Assembly (NCBI GenBank): GCA_018823745.1
Contig: JAHJHR010000018.1
Coordinates: 248,001 to 312,000 of the forward strand
Origin: Alphaproteobacteria bacterium
Lineage (GTDB): Bacteria > Pseudomonadota > Alphaproteobacteria > Oceanibaculales > Oceanibaculaceae
Reading direction: 5' to 3'
DNA length: 64,000 bases
Shown here: positions 32,083 to 42,612 of the stretch, piece after piece
Layout: every line of letters starts with the position of its first letter
Position numbering within the stretch: the first letter of the stretch is position 1
Notes under the pieces: model-generated
The model's database searches: none
Told to the model about the DNA's origin: nothing
What the model saw: only the letters and a program-made list of their open reading frames with translations
Position numbers and translations under genes: made by a program

Positions 32083-33261
32083 ATGGTCAGTGCCGCCCAT
32101 CTCGCCCAGCGCATGGACACGCTGGGCACCGAAACCGCCTTCGAGGTGCTGGCCCGCGCCGGCCAGCTGGCGGCCCAGGGCAAGGACATCATCAATCTGG
32201 GCATCGGCCAGCCTGATTTCCGCACGCCCGAGCATATCGTGGAGGCGGCCTGCAAGGCGCTGCGCGACGGGCATCACGGCTATACCCCGGCAGCTGGCAT
32301 CACGCCGCTGCGCGAGGCCGTGGCCGCCGATGTATCGCGCCGCACCGGGGCCGAGATCGATCCGATGACCGTGCTGATCGTACCCGGCGGCAAGGTCACG
32401 ATGTTCTTCGCCGCCTTGCTCTATGGCGAACCGGGCGCGGAAATCCTGTATCCCAATCCCGGCTTCCCAATCTACGAATCGGTGATCCGGTTTTCCGGTG
32501 CCACGCCGGTGCCGATCCCGCTGCTGGAGAAGAACGGCTTTGCCTTCTCGGCCGAGGACGTGCTGTCACGGATCACGCCGAAGACCCGGCTGATCATGCT
32601 GAACAGCCCGGCCAATCCGACCGGCGGTGTCGTACCCAAAGCCGAATTTGACAAGCTTGTGCAAGGCCTGCAGGCCTATCCCGAGATCGTCGTGATGAGT
32701 GACGAGATCTACGGCCAGATGCTCTATGACGGGCGCGAGCATGTCAGCCTGCTGTCCTATCCGGAAATGCGCGACCGGGTGATCCTGCTGGATGGCTGGT
32801 CGAAGACCTATGCCATGACCGGCTGGCGCATGGGCTATTCGATCTGGCCGAAGGCGATCCTGCCGCATGCCGAGAAGCTGGCGGTCAATTGCCATTCCTG
32901 CGTCAATGCCTCTGCCCAATATGCAGGCATCGCGGCTTTGACCGGCACGCAGCAGCCGGTGCGCGACATGGTCGCCGCCTTTGCCGAGCGCCGCACAGTC
33001 ATCGTTTCCGAACTGAACCGGATTCCAGGATTCCGCTGCATCGAACCGGGCGGCGCCTTCTATGCCTTTCCCAATGTCGAGGGCACGGGAATTGGCGCAA
33101 AAGCGCTGCAAACCCGTCTGCTGGAAGAGGCCGGCGTGGCCGTCATCGCCGGCACCAGCTTCGGCAAACACGGCGAGGGCTATCTGCGGTTTTCCTACGC
33201 CAACAGCACGGAAAATATTCTGGAAGCCATGCGACGCATCCAGAAACTCGTCGCCGCCTAG
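32083..33261 (+). CDS. PLP-dependent aminotransferase
   Basis: 392-residue fold-type I aminotransferase of the aspartate aminotransferase superfamily. Conserved pieces: NLGIGQPDFRTP, YTPAAGITPLREAV, NSPANPTGGV, MSDEIYGQMLYD and the PLP Lys241 in GWSKTYAMTGWRMGY. The frame opens earlier, but the ATG at 32083 has GAGGAAAC upstream. Substrate unknown. It is divergent from the other aminotransferase and followed by the nitrogen genes glnB-glnA. Confidence 0.85.
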   Translation: MVSAAHLAQRMDTLGTETAFEVLARAGQLAAQGKDIINLGIGQPDFRTPEHIVEAACKALRDGHHGYTPAAGITPLREAVAADVSRRTGAEIDPMTVLIVPGGKVTMFFAALLYGEPGAEILYPNPGFPIYESVIRFSGATPVPIPLLEKNGFAFSAEDVLSRITPKTRLIMLNSPANPTGGVVPKAEFDKLVQGLQAYPEIVVMSDEIYGQMLYDGREHVSLLSYPEMRDRVILLDGWSKTYAMTGWRMGYSIWPKAILPHAEKLAVNCHSCVNASAQYAGIAALTGTQQPVRDMVAAFAERRTVIVSELNRIPGFRCIEPGGAFYAFPNVEGTGIGAKALQTRLLEEAGVAVIAGTSFGKHGEGYLRFSYANSTENILEAMRRIQKLVAA

Positions 33262-33409
33262 AATGCCACTTTAGTAATCACTGATTGCATAAGTTGAGCG
33301 CATCTTGGTGATTAAATTTTAGGCGGTTTGCTGAAATTGCCGCCATGTGCTTGGCTGCAGGGCGGAGGATGGGAGCGGCGAGGCCTGAATTTGCGGGGTA
33401 TCGGGAAGC

Positions 33410-33425
33410 TGGCATGGCTTGTGCT
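33410..33425 (+). promoter_or_regulatory. Sigma-54 promoter of glnB
   Basis: TGGCATGGCTTGTGCT matches the -24/-12 consensus TGGCACG-N4-TTGCW with the invariant GG and GC at the correct 10-b spacing and two mismatches elsewhere. The expected start gives a leader of about 90 nt before glnB. NtrC-dependent sigma-54 control of glnBA is known in related bacteria. Confidence 0.7.
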
Positions 33426-33517
33426 TTCTTCCCGCTACCGTGCGCCTGGCAGGATCGTCTTGGCGTCACCTGTTCGTGTTGGGTGGTTCCCGGCGCGGCG
33501 TTTCAAGAAACGAGTAA

Positions 33518-33862
<345 letters not shown>

Positions 33863-33924
33863 ACCGGGCCGCTTCGGCGGCTATTCACAGCTCAACTGAA
33901 AAACCCGAGTGAGGGAAAAGGGAC

Positions 33925-35334
33925 ATGTCGGACACCAAAACAGTTCTGGAAATGATCAAAGAGAACGACGTGAAGTACGTCGATCTTCGCTTCACCGATC
34001 CGCGCGGCAAGTGGCACCACGTCTCGCAGCACATCGTCACCGTCGATGAGGATTCCCTGACCGAGGGCTTCATGTTCGACGGTTCGTCGATTGCCGGCTG
34101 GAAGGCCATCAACGAATCCGACATGAGCCTGATGCCCGACCTGTCGACGGCGGTGCTGGACCCGTTCACCGCGCAGCCGACGCTGATCCTGGTCTGCGAC
34201 GTGCTGGAGCCGTCCACCGGCCAGCCCTATGAGCGCGACCCCCGCTCCATTGCCAAGAAGGCGCTGGCCTATCTCGGCACCACCGGCCTGGGCGACACCG
34301 CCTATTTCGGTCCGGAAGCCGAATTCTTCGTCTTCGACGATGTCCGCTTCAAGACCGGCATGAACGAGGCCTATTACCACCTCGATTCCGAGGAAGGCCC
34401 GTACAATTCCGGCCGCGCCTATGAAGAAGGCAATCTCGGCCATCGCCCGCCGGCCAAGGGCGGCTACTTCCCGGTCGCTCCGGTCGATAGCGGCCAGGAT
34501 CTGCGCTCCGACATGCTGAACGCCATCGAGGCGATGGGCGTCGAAGTCGAAAAGCACCATCATGAAGTCGCCGCCGCACAGCACGAACTGGGCATCAAGT
34601 TCGACACGCTGATCAAATGCGCCGACAACATGCAGATCTACAAATACTGCGTGCACATGGTCGCTGCCACCTATGGCAAGACCGCGACCTTCATGCCGAA
34701 GCCGGTCAAGGGCGACAATGGCTCGGGCATGCATGTCCACCAGTCGATCTGGAAGGGCAAGAAGAACACCTTCGCCGGTTCCGGCTATGCCGATCTGTCG
34801 GAGAATGCACTGTTCTACATCGGCGGTGTCATCAAGCATGCCCGCGCGATCAATGCCTTCGCCAACCCGACGACCAACAGCTACAAGCGCCTGATCCCGG
34901 GCTTCGAAGCCCCGGTGCTGCTGGCCTATTCGTCGCGCAACCGCTCGGCCTCCTGCCGTATCCCGCATGTCTCCAGCCCGAACGGCAAGCGCGTCGAGGT
35001 CCGTTTCCCGGATCCCGCCGGCAACCCGTATCTGACCTATTCGGCGCTGATGATGGCCGGCCTGGACGGCATCATTAACAAGATCCATCCGGGCGATCCG
35101 ATGGACAAGAACCTGTACGATCTGCCACCGGAAGAACTGGCCAACGTCCCGACCGTCTGCGGCTCGCTGCGCGAAGCCCTGCAGGCGCTGGACGCCGACC
35201 GCGACTTCCTGACCCGCGGCGATGTCTTCACCAATGACATGATCGACGCCTATATCGCCCTGAAGTGGGAAGAGGTGTATGCCTTCGAGCACACCCCGCA
35301 CCCGATCGAATTCGAGATGTACTACAGCGTCTAA
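33925..35334 (+). CDS. glnA: Glutamine synthetase type I
   Basis: ATP-dependent synthesis of glutamine from glutamate and ammonia; dodecameric cytoplasmic enzyme. The 469 residues contain the latch [11 protein letters not shown], the metal/ATP segment [16 protein letters not shown], the catalytic NRSASCRIP and the adenylylation site Tyr398 in NLYDLPPEE, so activity should be covalently regulated. Second gene of the glnBA operon, followed by a strong terminator. Confidence 0.98.
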   Translation: MSDTKTVLEMIKENDVKYVDLRFTDPRGKWHHVSQHIVTVDEDSLTEGFMFDGSSIAGWKAINESDMSLMPDLSTAVLDPFTAQPTLILVCDVLEPSTGQPYERDPRSIAKKALAYLGTTGLGDTAYFGPEAEFFVFDDVRFKTGMNEAYYHLDSEEGPYNSGRAYEEGNLGHRPPAKGGYFPVAPVDSGQDLRSDMLNAIEAMGVEVEKHHHEVAAAQHELGIKFDTLIKCADNMQIYKYCVHMVAATYGKTATFMPKPVKGDNGSGMHVHQSIWKGKKNTFAGSGYADLSENALFYIGGVIKHARAINAFANPTTNSYKRLIPGFEAPVLLAYSSRNRSASCRIPHVSSPNGKRVEVRFPDPAGNPYLTYSALMMAGLDGIINKIHPGDPMDKNLYDLPPEELANVPTVCGSLREALQALDADRDFLTRGDVFTNDMIDAYIALKWEEVYAFEHTPHPIEFEMYYSV

Positions 35335-35363
35335 GCTGTAGCGCAATCGAGCGCGAGACGAAG

Positions 35364-35395
35364 ACGCCCCCGCCTGTTGGCGGGGGCGTTTTTTT
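35364..35395 (+). terminator. Intrinsic terminator of glnBA
   Basis: Perfect 11-bp stem (35364-35374 and 35379-35389), TGTT loop and seven T residues, 29 b after the glnA stop. Confidence 0.95.
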
Positions 35396-35411
35396 GTCCT
35401 CTGCACACACC

Positions 35412-35447
35412 ACAAACAAAAACGGCCCCATCGTGAGATGGGGCCGT
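35412..35447 (-). terminator. Intrinsic terminator of the small basic protein gene
   Basis: Perfect 11-bp stem (35422-35432 and 35437-35447) followed on the minus strand by TTTTTGTTTG. It faces the glnA terminator, so the two convergent units are insulated. Confidence 0.88.
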
Positions 35448-35470
35448 CCAGGCATCCGGGAGGGATGGTA

Positions 35471-35695
35471 TCAAGCGGTGCGGCCCGTGGCGCGATTGCC
35501 CTGCGACACGGCGTCAATGACGCGGCGCACAATGGACTTCACCGGGGTCACGATGAACATGCGGACGCCGTCGGCCATGGCATTGGCGCGCAGCCGGCGG
35601 GCATGCTGCACATAGGTGTAAATCTGGCTCGGATCATAGGGCGGCAGGGTGTAGGCCTGGAACGCCGTATGGGTCTTGTCGAGGTCGTGGAACAT
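35471..35695 (-). CDS. Small basic protein of unknown function
   Basis: 74 residues starting MFHDLDKTHTAF; I do not recognise a named family with certainty. The middle TYVQHARRLRANAMADGVR resembles the Arg-rich segment found in DUF1127-type small alphaproteobacterial proteins, and the C-terminal part IVRRVIDAV is an amphipathic basic helix. The ATG at 35695 has GGAG 6-7 b upstream. Its own promoter and terminator support it as a real, separately transcribed gene. Confidence 0.75.
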   Translation of the reverse strand: MFHDLDKTHTAFQAYTLPPYDPSQIYTYVQHARRLRANAMADGVRMFIVTPVKSIVRRVIDAVSQGNRATGRTA

Positions 35696-35750
35696 TGGGT
35701 ATCTCCGTAAAAAAGGGTTACGAAGAGCGCTCTCCCTGTTTGTTAAAAAC

Positions 35751-35779
35751 AAGATAATGCTGCGTCGCACAATAGGCAA
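35751..35779 (-). promoter_or_regulatory. Putative promoter of the small basic protein gene
   Basis: On the minus strand TTGCCT (35779-35774) and TATCTT (35756-35751) are spaced by exactly 17 b, about 55 b upstream of the start codon. A short perfect palindrome AGAGCGCTCT lies in the leader near 35724-35733. Confidence 0.5.
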
Positions 35780-35837
35780 GCACTACTGTCCTATTTTCCC
35801 ATGCAAATACCGCATCCCTGATGGTCCGAAACGCAGG

Positions 35838-36230
35838 TCAGCAGGCCGCATCCACCGGCCTTGGCCGGCGCTCGGTATCGATGGCGACATAGGTGTAGAC
35901 GCCTTCCGTCACCAGCACGCGCGGTCCCGGTTCGCGGCGCAGCGCCCAGGCCTCGATCTTGATCGTCATGGAGGTGCGGCCGACGCGTTCGATATGGGTG
36001 TAGCAGCACAGCACATCGCCGATGAAGACCGGGCGGTGGAAGGTCATGCTGTCCACCGCGACGGTCGCCACCCGCCCCCGCGCCCGCTGATGCGCCGCCA
36101 CACCACCCGCGATATCCATCTGGGACAGCACCCAGCCGCCGAAAATATCGCCGTTCGGATTGGTATCCGCTGGCATGGCCACGGTGCGAATCTGCAACTC
36201 GCCATTGGGTGTGCGCGTCGAATCGGTCAT
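35838..36230 (-). CDS. Acyl-CoA thioesterase (YciA-like hotdog fold)
   Basis: 130-residue hotdog-fold thioesterase hydrolysing acyl-CoA. Signature: MPADTNPNGDIFGGWVLSQMD (catalytic Asp and helix), then VDSMTFHRPVFIGDVLC. The ATG at 36230 has GGAGGGG 4 b upstream, better than the earlier frame opening. Divergent from parE. Confidence 0.9.
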   Translation of the reverse strand: MTDSTRTPNGELQIRTVAMPADTNPNGDIFGGWVLSQMDIAGGVAAHQRARGRVATVAVDSMTFHRPVFIGDVLCCYTHIERVGRTSMTIKIEAWALRREPGPRVLVTEGVYTYVAIDTERRPRPVDAAC

Positions 36231-36336
36231 TTTCCCCTCCCCATGCATCAGCAAAGCCCACTATATATTGTTGAACAGACGCAGGACACTACAGGATGCG
36301 CTTGAATGCCGGCCGCTCGCGGATATACTCCCCTCC

Positions 36337-38331
36337 ATGGTCGATCTCTTTCAAACACCGCCCCGCGAAACCGACGATTATTCCGCCAAGGACATCGAGG
36401 TCCTGGAGGGGCTGGAGCCTGTCCGGCGCCGCCCTGGCATGTATATCGGCGGCACCGACGAACGGGCCCTGCATCATCTGGTTGCCGAAGTGCTCGACAA
36501 TGCCATGGACGAGGCCGTCGCCGGCCACGCCACCCGCATCGAGCTGGAACTGGGCGCCGACAACAATGTCATTGTGCGCGATAATGGCCGCGGCATCCCC
36601 ATCGATCCGCATCCCAAGTTCAAGGATAAATCGGCGCTGGAGGTGATCCTTACCACGCTGCATTCCGGCGGCAAGTTCAGTGATTCGGTTTACAAGACCG
36701 CTGGCGGCCTGCATGGCGTCGGCGTCTCGGTGGTGAACGCCCTGTCCGACCGGCTGACGGTTGAGGTGGCACGCGAAAAGCGGCTCTATGCCCAGCATTA
36801 CAGCCGGGGCGTGCCGCAGGGCCCGCTGGAAGTCGTCGGTGCCGCCCCGAACCGGCGCGGAACCACGGTGAAATTCCACCCGGACCCCGATATCTTCGGC
36901 GAGCGCCTGCGCTTCAAGCCGGCAATGCTGTACCGGCTGGCGCGGTCCAAGGCCTATCTGTTCAAGGGCGTGGAAATCCGCTGGAGTTGCGACGAGACGC
37001 TTCTACGCGACGGCGATTCCACACCGGCCAGCGACACGCTGCATTTCCCCGGCGGCCTGGCCGATTTCCTGGCGACAGCGCTGGAGGACCGGCCGCAGGT
37101 TACGACCCTGCCCTTCGTCGGCGAGGTCGAAGTGCAGGGCGGCGATCAGGGGCGCATTGAATGGGCGATCGCCTGGCCGGCCGATGAGGATGATGGCTTC
37201 CTGAACGCCTATTGCAACACCGTGCCGACCCCCCTGGGTGGCACGCATGAACAAGGTCTGCGCGCTGCGCTCAGCCGAGGGCTGAAGGCCTATGGCGATC
37301 TGGTCGGCAACAAGCGCGCCGGGCAGGTGACCTCGGACGATATCGTTGGCGGCTCAGCGATCATGCTGTCAGTCTTCATCCGCGATCCGCAATTCCAGGG
37401 CCAGACCAAGGAAAAACTGGTCTCCCAGCACGCCACGCGGCTGGTCGAGCAGGCGGTGAAGGACCGGTTCGACCATTGGCTGGCCGATAATCCGGAGCAG
37501 GCAAACCAGCTTCTGGGCTTCATCATCGACAAGGCCGAGGAGCGGCTGAAGCGCCGGCAGCAGAAGGAAACCCAGCGCAAGACGGCAACCCGCCGGCTGC
37601 GTCTGCCCGGCAAGCTGGCCGATTGCACGCGCACCAACCGCGAGGAAACCGAGATTTTCCTGGTCGAGGGCGATTCGGCGGGCGGTTCGGCCAAGCAGGC
37701 ACGGCGGCGCGACACCCAGGCGGTGCTGCCGCTGCGCGGCAAGATCCTGAACGTCGCCTCGGCCTCGGCCGACAAGCTGCGCAACAATCAGGAACTCGCC
37801 GATCTGGTACTGGCGCTGGGCTGCGGCACCGGCGACCGCTATGACGAAGTCGCCCTGCGCTATGACCGCGTCATCATCATGACCGACGCCGATGTCGACG
37901 GCGCGCATATTGCCTCGCTGCTGATGACCTTCTTCTACCGCGAGATGACGAAGCTGATCGAAAACGGTCATCTCTACCTCGCAATCCCGCCGCTTTACCG
38001 TCTGACGCAGGGGGCGGTGACGCTCTATGCGCGCGACGACAAGCACAAGGACGAGCTGATGGCCAATGGCTTCAAAGGCCGGGGCAAGATCGAGATCAGC
38101 CGCTTCAAGGGCCTGGGCGAAATGCCGTCCCAGCAATTGAAGGAAACCACCATGGACCCGGATAAGCGCGTCCTGCTGCGCGTGATGATCCCGGACCAGC
38201 GCGATATCGAACAGCGCGATGCGGCGAAGGATACCGCCACGCTGGTTGAAAGCCTGATGGGGCGGAAGCCGGAGCTGCGCCTGGCCTTCATCCAGGACAA
38301 CGCGAAATTCGTCCGCGATCTGGACCTCTGA
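36337..38331 (+). CDS. parE: DNA topoisomerase IV subunit B
   Basis: ATPase subunit of the chromosome-decatenating topoisomerase. GHKL ATP-binding motifs EVLDNAMDEAVAG, RDNGRGIPID and GGLHGVGVSVVNALS; TOPRIM motifs EGDSAGGSAKQ and DADVDGAH. The 664-residue length lacks the inserted domain of long enterobacterial GyrB. PTPLGGTHEQGLRAALSRG and RRPGMYIGGTDERALHHL favour ParE over GyrB. The ATG at 36337 has no strong ribosome site, so the start is slightly uncertain. Confidence 0.92.
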   Translation: MVDLFQTPPRETDDYSAKDIEVLEGLEPVRRRPGMYIGGTDERALHHLVAEVLDNAMDEAVAGHATRIELELGADNNVIVRDNGRGIPIDPHPKFKDKSALEVILTTLHSGGKFSDSVYKTAGGLHGVGVSVVNALSDRLTVEVAREKRLYAQHYSRGVPQGPLEVVGAAPNRRGTTVKFHPDPDIFGERLRFKPAMLYRLARSKAYLFKGVEIRWSCDETLLRDGDSTPASDTLHFPGGLADFLATALEDRPQVTTLPFVGEVEVQGGDQGRIEWAIAWPADEDDGFLNAYCNTVPTPLGGTHEQGLRAALSRGLKAYGDLVGNKRAGQVTSDDIVGGSAIMLSVFIRDPQFQGQTKEKLVSQHATRLVEQAVKDRFDHWLADNPEQANQLLGFIIDKAEERLKRRQQKETQRKTATRRLRLPGKLADCTRTNREETEIFLVEGDSAGGSAKQARRRDTQAVLPLRGKILNVASASADKLRNNQELADLVLALGCGTGDRYDEVALRYDRVIIMTDADVDGAHIASLLMTFFYREMTKLIENGHLYLAIPPLYRLTQGAVTLYARDDKHKDELMANGFKGRGKIEISRFKGLGEMPSQQLKETTMDPDKRVLLRVMIPDQRDIEQRDAAKDTATLVESLMGRKPELRLAFIQDNAKFVRDLDL

Positions 38332-38341
38332 CGACAGCGGC

Positions 38342-39172
38342 ATGACCCGGCAGCAACGCAGGGCCAGGGAGAAGGCGGATCAGGACACCCTGCGCCGCAG
38401 CGGCCTGCCGCTACAGCGCGACATGACCCTGCTGTTCGCCCAGACACGCGTGCTACTGCGGATTCTGAAGAACACAGCCTCCCCTGCCCGCGCGGCGGAG
38501 GCGGCCCGGCATAATCTGGAAACGCTGGAACGCTCGATCCGATATCACACCGACCCGGCACCGCTGGAATGCCGGAAGGGCTGTTCCTTCTGCTGCCACA
38601 ACATGGTGGCCGCGACAGCGCCAGAGATTTTCCTGCTGGCCCGGCATCTGAAAGCCCTGCGGCCGGCCGATTTTCAGGCAGCGCTGGCGCGTATCCAGGC
38701 GGTCGATGCAGCCGGGCGCGATTTGCCTCCACTGCAACGCTACCGCGACCATATCGGCTGCGGTCTGCTGGTCGACGGACTCTGCAGCGCCTATGAGGCA
38801 CGGCCCACGCCCTGCCGCACCATGGTGTCAGCCTCGGTCGCTGCCTGTGAAGCATCCTGGCGAGGCGAGCCGGCACGCATCCCGGTCCCGCAGAGCTTCG
38901 GCCATCTGAAGAGCAGCTACTCCTTCAGTCTGATCGCCGCCCTGCGCGGGGCCGGCCTGGACACCGGCATCTATGAGCTGAACCACGCCCTGCGGATCGC
39001 CCTTGAAACTGACGATGCGGAGGCACGCTGGCTCGCCGGCGAAGATGTTTTCGCCGGCGTCCAGCGGGATATGGCCAGCGGGGCAGTGCAGCCGCAGACC
39101 GAGCTGTTCCTCTCGGTCCTGGCTGCCGGTGCGGCCGGGGAGCCGCTGCCCGCCAATCCCTGGATAGGCTGA
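38342..39172 (+). CDS. YkgJ-type cysteine-cluster protein
   Basis: 276 residues. The cluster ECRKGCSFCCHNM and later Cys residues (IGCGLL, GLCSAY, TPCRTM, VAACEAS) match the YkgJ/UPF0153 pattern of a zinc- or iron-sulfur-chelating domain. Function unknown. It begins 10 b after parE and is probably cotranscribed; it ends 7 b from the convergent ABC ATPase gene with no terminator between. Confidence 0.82.
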   Translation: MTRQQRRAREKADQDTLRRSGLPLQRDMTLLFAQTRVLLRILKNTASPARAAEAARHNLETLERSIRYHTDPAPLECRKGCSFCCHNMVAATAPEIFLLARHLKALRPADFQAALARIQAVDAAGRDLPPLQRYRDHIGCGLLVDGLCSAYEARPTPCRTMVSASVAACEASWRGEPARIPVPQSFGHLKSSYSFSLIAALRGAGLDTGIYELNHALRIALETDDAEARWLAGEDVFAGVQRDMASGAVQPQTELFLSVLAAGAAGEPLPANPWIG

Positions 39173-39179
39173 CGCCCCC

Positions 39180-40814
39180 TTACGCCGCGTCGAACTTGCC
39201 GAAATCCCAGTCGCGGCCGGGGGCCGCCTCGAACAAGGCCTGGGTATATTCATGCTTCGGTGCGGCAAAGACCTCGCTGGCCGGGCCGTATTCCACCACC
39301 TCGCCCTTGAACATCACCGCAACCCGGTCGCAGACCTGGGCGGCAACACGCAGATCATGGGTGATGAACAGCATCGCCAGATCGAATTCCTTGCGCACAT
39401 TGTCCAGCAATTCCAGAACCTGCGCCTGCACCGACACGTCGAGGGCCGAGACAGCCTCGTCAGCGATCAGCAATTCAGGCTCCATCGCCAGCGCGCGGGC
39501 GATACAGATGCGCTGGCGCTGGCCACCGGAGAATTGATGCGGGAACCGGTCCACGGCATGCGGGTCGAGGCCGACCAGATTCATCAGGTCGCGCGCCCGC
39601 TCCCAGGCCTTCTTGCTGGAGAGGCCGAAGTTCATCGGGCCTTCGACGATGGACTGGCCAACGGTCCGGCGCGGATTGAGCGAGCGGTACGGGTCCTGGA
39701 AGACGATCTGCACCTTCTTGCGATGACGGCGCAGCAGGCTGGCCGACAGCGAGGCGATATCGAGATCATGCAGATGGATCGACCCGCTGGACGGATCAAC
39801 CAGACGCACGATGCAGCGCGCCACGGTGGATTTGCCGGACCCTGATTCGCCGACAATGCCCAGCGTCTCGCCGCGCCGAATGGTCAGATTCACATCCTTG
39901 GCCGCATGCACGACGCGGTTTTTGTTGAAGAAACCGCTGCCGCCATAGGTTTTTTCCAGCGCGGTGGTTTCCAGCACGATGGGCGCCCGGGCGGGAATAG
40001 GCTCGCGATGCTTCGGCTTGATGCCCGGCACGGAGGAAATCAGCATCCGCGTATAGGGATGCTGCGGGTTGCGGAGCATCTGCTTGGCATCGCCGAATTC
40101 GACCAGCTTGCCGAATTGCATGACCGCCACCCGGTCGGCAATCTCGGCGACGACGCCGAAATCATGGGTGATGAACAGCACGCCGGTGTCGTGGCTGCTC
40201 TGCAGATCCTTGATCAGCCGCAGAATCTGCGCCTGCGTCGTGACATCAAGCGCGGTTGTCGGCTCGTCGGCAATCAGCAGCACCGGATTCAAGGCCAGGG
40301 CCATGGCGATCATGATGCGCTGGCGCTGCCCGCCGGAAAGCTGATGCGGGTAGGCGGTGCGCATCTGCTTCGGATCAGGCAGGCGCACATCTTCCATCAC
40401 CGCCAGAACGCGCTCCAGCCGTTCGGCCGGGCTCATCTTGGTATGAACCTGCAGCAGTTCGTCGATCTGGTCGCCGACCGGCATCACCGGGTTCAGCGCC
40501 GTCATCGGCTCCTGGAAGATCATCGACATGCGGCTGGCGCGCAGGTCACGCATGCGGCTTGCAGAAGCCGTCAGCAGATCCTCGCCCTGCAGCAGCACCT
40601 GCCCGGCGACCGGCGTCAGCTGCTTCTTCGGCAGCAACCCCATAACGGTATGCGCCGTGACCGATTTTCCGGAGCCGGATTCACCGACCACGCACAGAAT
40701 TTCCTTGGGATGAACGACCAGATTGACGTTCTCGACCGCATTCTCGCGGTCGGCATTTCGGGGAAGGCGAACGGTGAGATTCTTGACTTCGAGTACGGGC
40801 GTGTTGTCCGACAT
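39180..40814 (-). CDS. Dipeptide/oligopeptide ABC transporter, fused double ATPase
   Basis: 544 residues with two complete ABC ATPase domains in tandem, equivalent to DppD fused to DppF. First domain: Walker A GESGSGKS at 44-51, signature LSGGQRQRI, Walker [13 protein letters not shown]. Second domain: Walker A GESGSGKS near 320, signature FSGGQRQRI, Walker [13 protein letters not shown]. Each half ends with the oligopeptide-specific region ([26 protein letters not shown]). It probably energizes the permease pair at 48-50 kb, as no permease adjoins it. Confidence 0.93.
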   Translation of the reverse strand: MSDNTPVLEVKNLTVRLPRNADRENAVENVNLVVHPKEILCVVGESGSGKSVTAHTVMGLLPKKQLTPVAGQVLLQGEDLLTASASRMRDLRASRMSMIFQEPMTALNPVMPVGDQIDELLQVHTKMSPAERLERVLAVMEDVRLPDPKQMRTAYPHQLSGGQRQRIMIAMALALNPVLLIADEPTTALDVTTQAQILRLIKDLQSSHDTGVLFITHDFGVVAEIADRVAVMQFGKLVEFGDAKQMLRNPQHPYTRMLISSVPGIKPKHREPIPARAPIVLETTALEKTYGGSGFFNKNRVVHAAKDVNLTIRRGETLGIVGESGSGKSTVARCIVRLVDPSSGSIHLHDLDIASLSASLLRRHRKKVQIVFQDPYRSLNPRRTVGQSIVEGPMNFGLSSKKAWERARDLMNLVGLDPHAVDRFPHQFSGGQRQRICIARALAMEPELLIADEAVSALDVSVQAQVLELLDNVRKEFDLAMLFITHDLRVAAQVCDRVAVMFKGEVVEYGPASEVFAAPKHEYTQALFEAAPGRDWDFGKFDAA

Positions 40815-40901
40815 AAATCCTATCCATCTCCTAGACGATTCACCGTCGTCTGGTGCTTCCCTGTCGCGGACCGGCCTATCCGGATGAACCGGGTGCCAGC
40901 C

Positions 40902-42503
40902 TCACTTTTTCGCGTCCTTCTCCACATTCCAGAGAATGAGGACAGGCGCTTTTATCAATCCCTTGAGACTATCGCGATATGCCACGGGATTGAACCATGT
41001 TCCGACCGGGACATGGGTAACTGTTTCACTAAAATTGCGCTCCTGAATGCGGATCGCGATATCACGCCGCGTATCGGGGTCGGTTTCGCGGGCAAATTCG
41101 CCGCGCATCGCCTCCAGCTCCGGATCGCAGGGCCAGCCGAACCAGGATTTCTCATCGCAGCTTGCCGCCATCGGGATGCTGGAAACCGGATTGGCGGCAT
41201 CGGGTGCCTGCATCCAGGTGGTGAACAGGCTCCACCCGCCCTGCTCCACCGGGTCCCGGCTGCCGCGGCGGGCAGCGGCGGCGGCGAAATCCATCGCCTG
41301 CAGATCGACCTGCATCCCGGCCTGCCGCAGACCCTGCGCGGCGATCTGGGCCAGAGCACTCATCGATGGCACATCGGTGACCTGCAAAACCGTGACCGAC
41401 TGTCCGAGCACCCCGGCCTCCTGAAACAGCGCCCGCGCCCGCGCGATGTCCTTCACGCCGAAGCCTCCAGCCCCCCGCTCGCTCGCCAGATGGCTGCCGC
41501 AGGGATAATAGGACCGGCATGTGCCGTAGAATTCAGGATTACCAACCGCTGCCGCCATATATTCCTGCTGATCCGCCAGCCAGAACAGGGCCTGCCGGGC
41601 CTTGGCCTGGTTGAAGGGCGGCACGGCGTGATTGGGACGCAGGATACCCGTGGCGCCGAGTGGATCGAGCACGCTGACCGTTACGCCGGCGCTGGCGCGC
41701 AGCATCGGCACCAGATCGGCTGAAGGGGTTTCCAGGTAATCAACCTCCCCGGCGATCAGCGCCTGGGCCGCGGTCATCGCATCGGGCATGCGCAGCCAGT
41801 CGACCCGGTCGACCTTCACAACCTTGCCGCCGGCCGCGCCACTCGGCGGCTCTGCGCGAGGCCGATAATCCCGGTTCCGGTGATAGATTGCCCGGTCCCC
41901 GGCCCGCCATTCCGCTTGATCGAACCGGAAAGGCCCGGAGCCTATTGCCTCGGTCACCGGCGTGGCCGGATCGGTTTCCGCCAAACGCTTCGGCATCATG
42001 AAAGGCACCGTGGCGCTCAGCTTCGCCAGCGATTCCAGCACCAGCCCATAGGGTTCGCGCAGGACAAGCCGGAACCGTGAGTCATCAAGCGGTTCCAGCG
42101 ACACGGCCAGCGCCATCAGGCGCTGGCCCATCGCGTCGCGGGCCGCCCAGCGCTTCAGGGAGGCAACGCAATCCTCGGCGGTAACCGGCGCGCCATCGTG
42201 CCAGAAAAGCCCGGACCGCAAGGTGAAGTCATAGGTCAGGCCATCGCCGCTGACACTATGGCGCTCGACCATTTGCGGCTGTGGTCGCAGGGCTTCGTCC
42301 ATAGCGAACAGCGTGTCATAGACCATATAGCCGTGATTGCGCGTCACATAGGCCGTGGTCGCATGCGGATCGAGGCTGCGCAACGCCGCCTGCGGCACCA
42401 GGCGCAGCACGGAATCCTCCGCCCTTGCGCTGGCCGGCACCGACCATGATACGACACAGGACAGCATAGCGGCAGCCCAGCGGCCGGCCCTTGTTCTTGT
42501 CAT
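40902..42503 (-). CDS. ABC peptide-binding protein (SBP family 5), paralog 1
   Basis: 533-residue periplasmic solute-binding protein. A signal peptide (RAGRWAAAMLSCVVSWSVPASARA) precedes the mature start EDSVLRLVPQ. Family motifs: DGLTYDFTLRSGLFWHDGAPVTAEDC, IGSGPFRFDQAEW, and the C-terminal EKSWFGWPCDPELEAM. It is clearly related to paralogs 2 and 3 (50 and 58 kb) but more diverged. It lies 87 b upstream of the fused ATPase and is probably its operon partner. Start at 42503 chosen because it gives a clean signal peptide; a GTG seven codons earlier is possible. Confidence 0.88.
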   Translation of the reverse strand: MTRTRAGRWAAAMLSCVVSWSVPASARAEDSVLRLVPQAALRSLDPHATTAYVTRNHGYMVYDTLFAMDEALRPQPQMVERHSVSGDGLTYDFTLRSGLFWHDGAPVTAEDCVASLKRWAARDAMGQRLMALAVSLEPLDDSRFRLVLREPYGLVLESLAKLSATVPFMMPKRLAETDPATPVTEAIGSGPFRFDQAEWRAGDRAIYHRNRDYRPRAEPPSGAAGGKVVKVDRVDWLRMPDAMTAAQALIAGEVDYLETPSADLVPMLRASAGVTVSVLDPLGATGILRPNHAVPPFNQAKARQALFWLADQQEYMAAAVGNPEFYGTCRSYYPCGSHLASERGAGGFGVKDIARARALFQEAGVLGQSVTVLQVTDVPSMSALAQIAAQGLRQAGMQVDLQAMDFAAAAARRGSRDPVEQGGWSLFTTWMQAPDAANPVSSIPMAASCDEKSWFGWPCDPELEAMRGEFARETDPDTRRDIAIRIQERNFSETVTHVPVGTWFNPVAYRDSLKGLIKAPVLILWNVEKDAKK

Positions 42504-42612
42504 TTTTAAAGCCCCGCAGACCACGCATTCTCAGGCCACCTCCCCAAAAGGGGGCCTGCATATAAAATGATGATGTGGCGTCCGGTAGTGACTGTCCAGA
42601 ACGCAGATCGCG

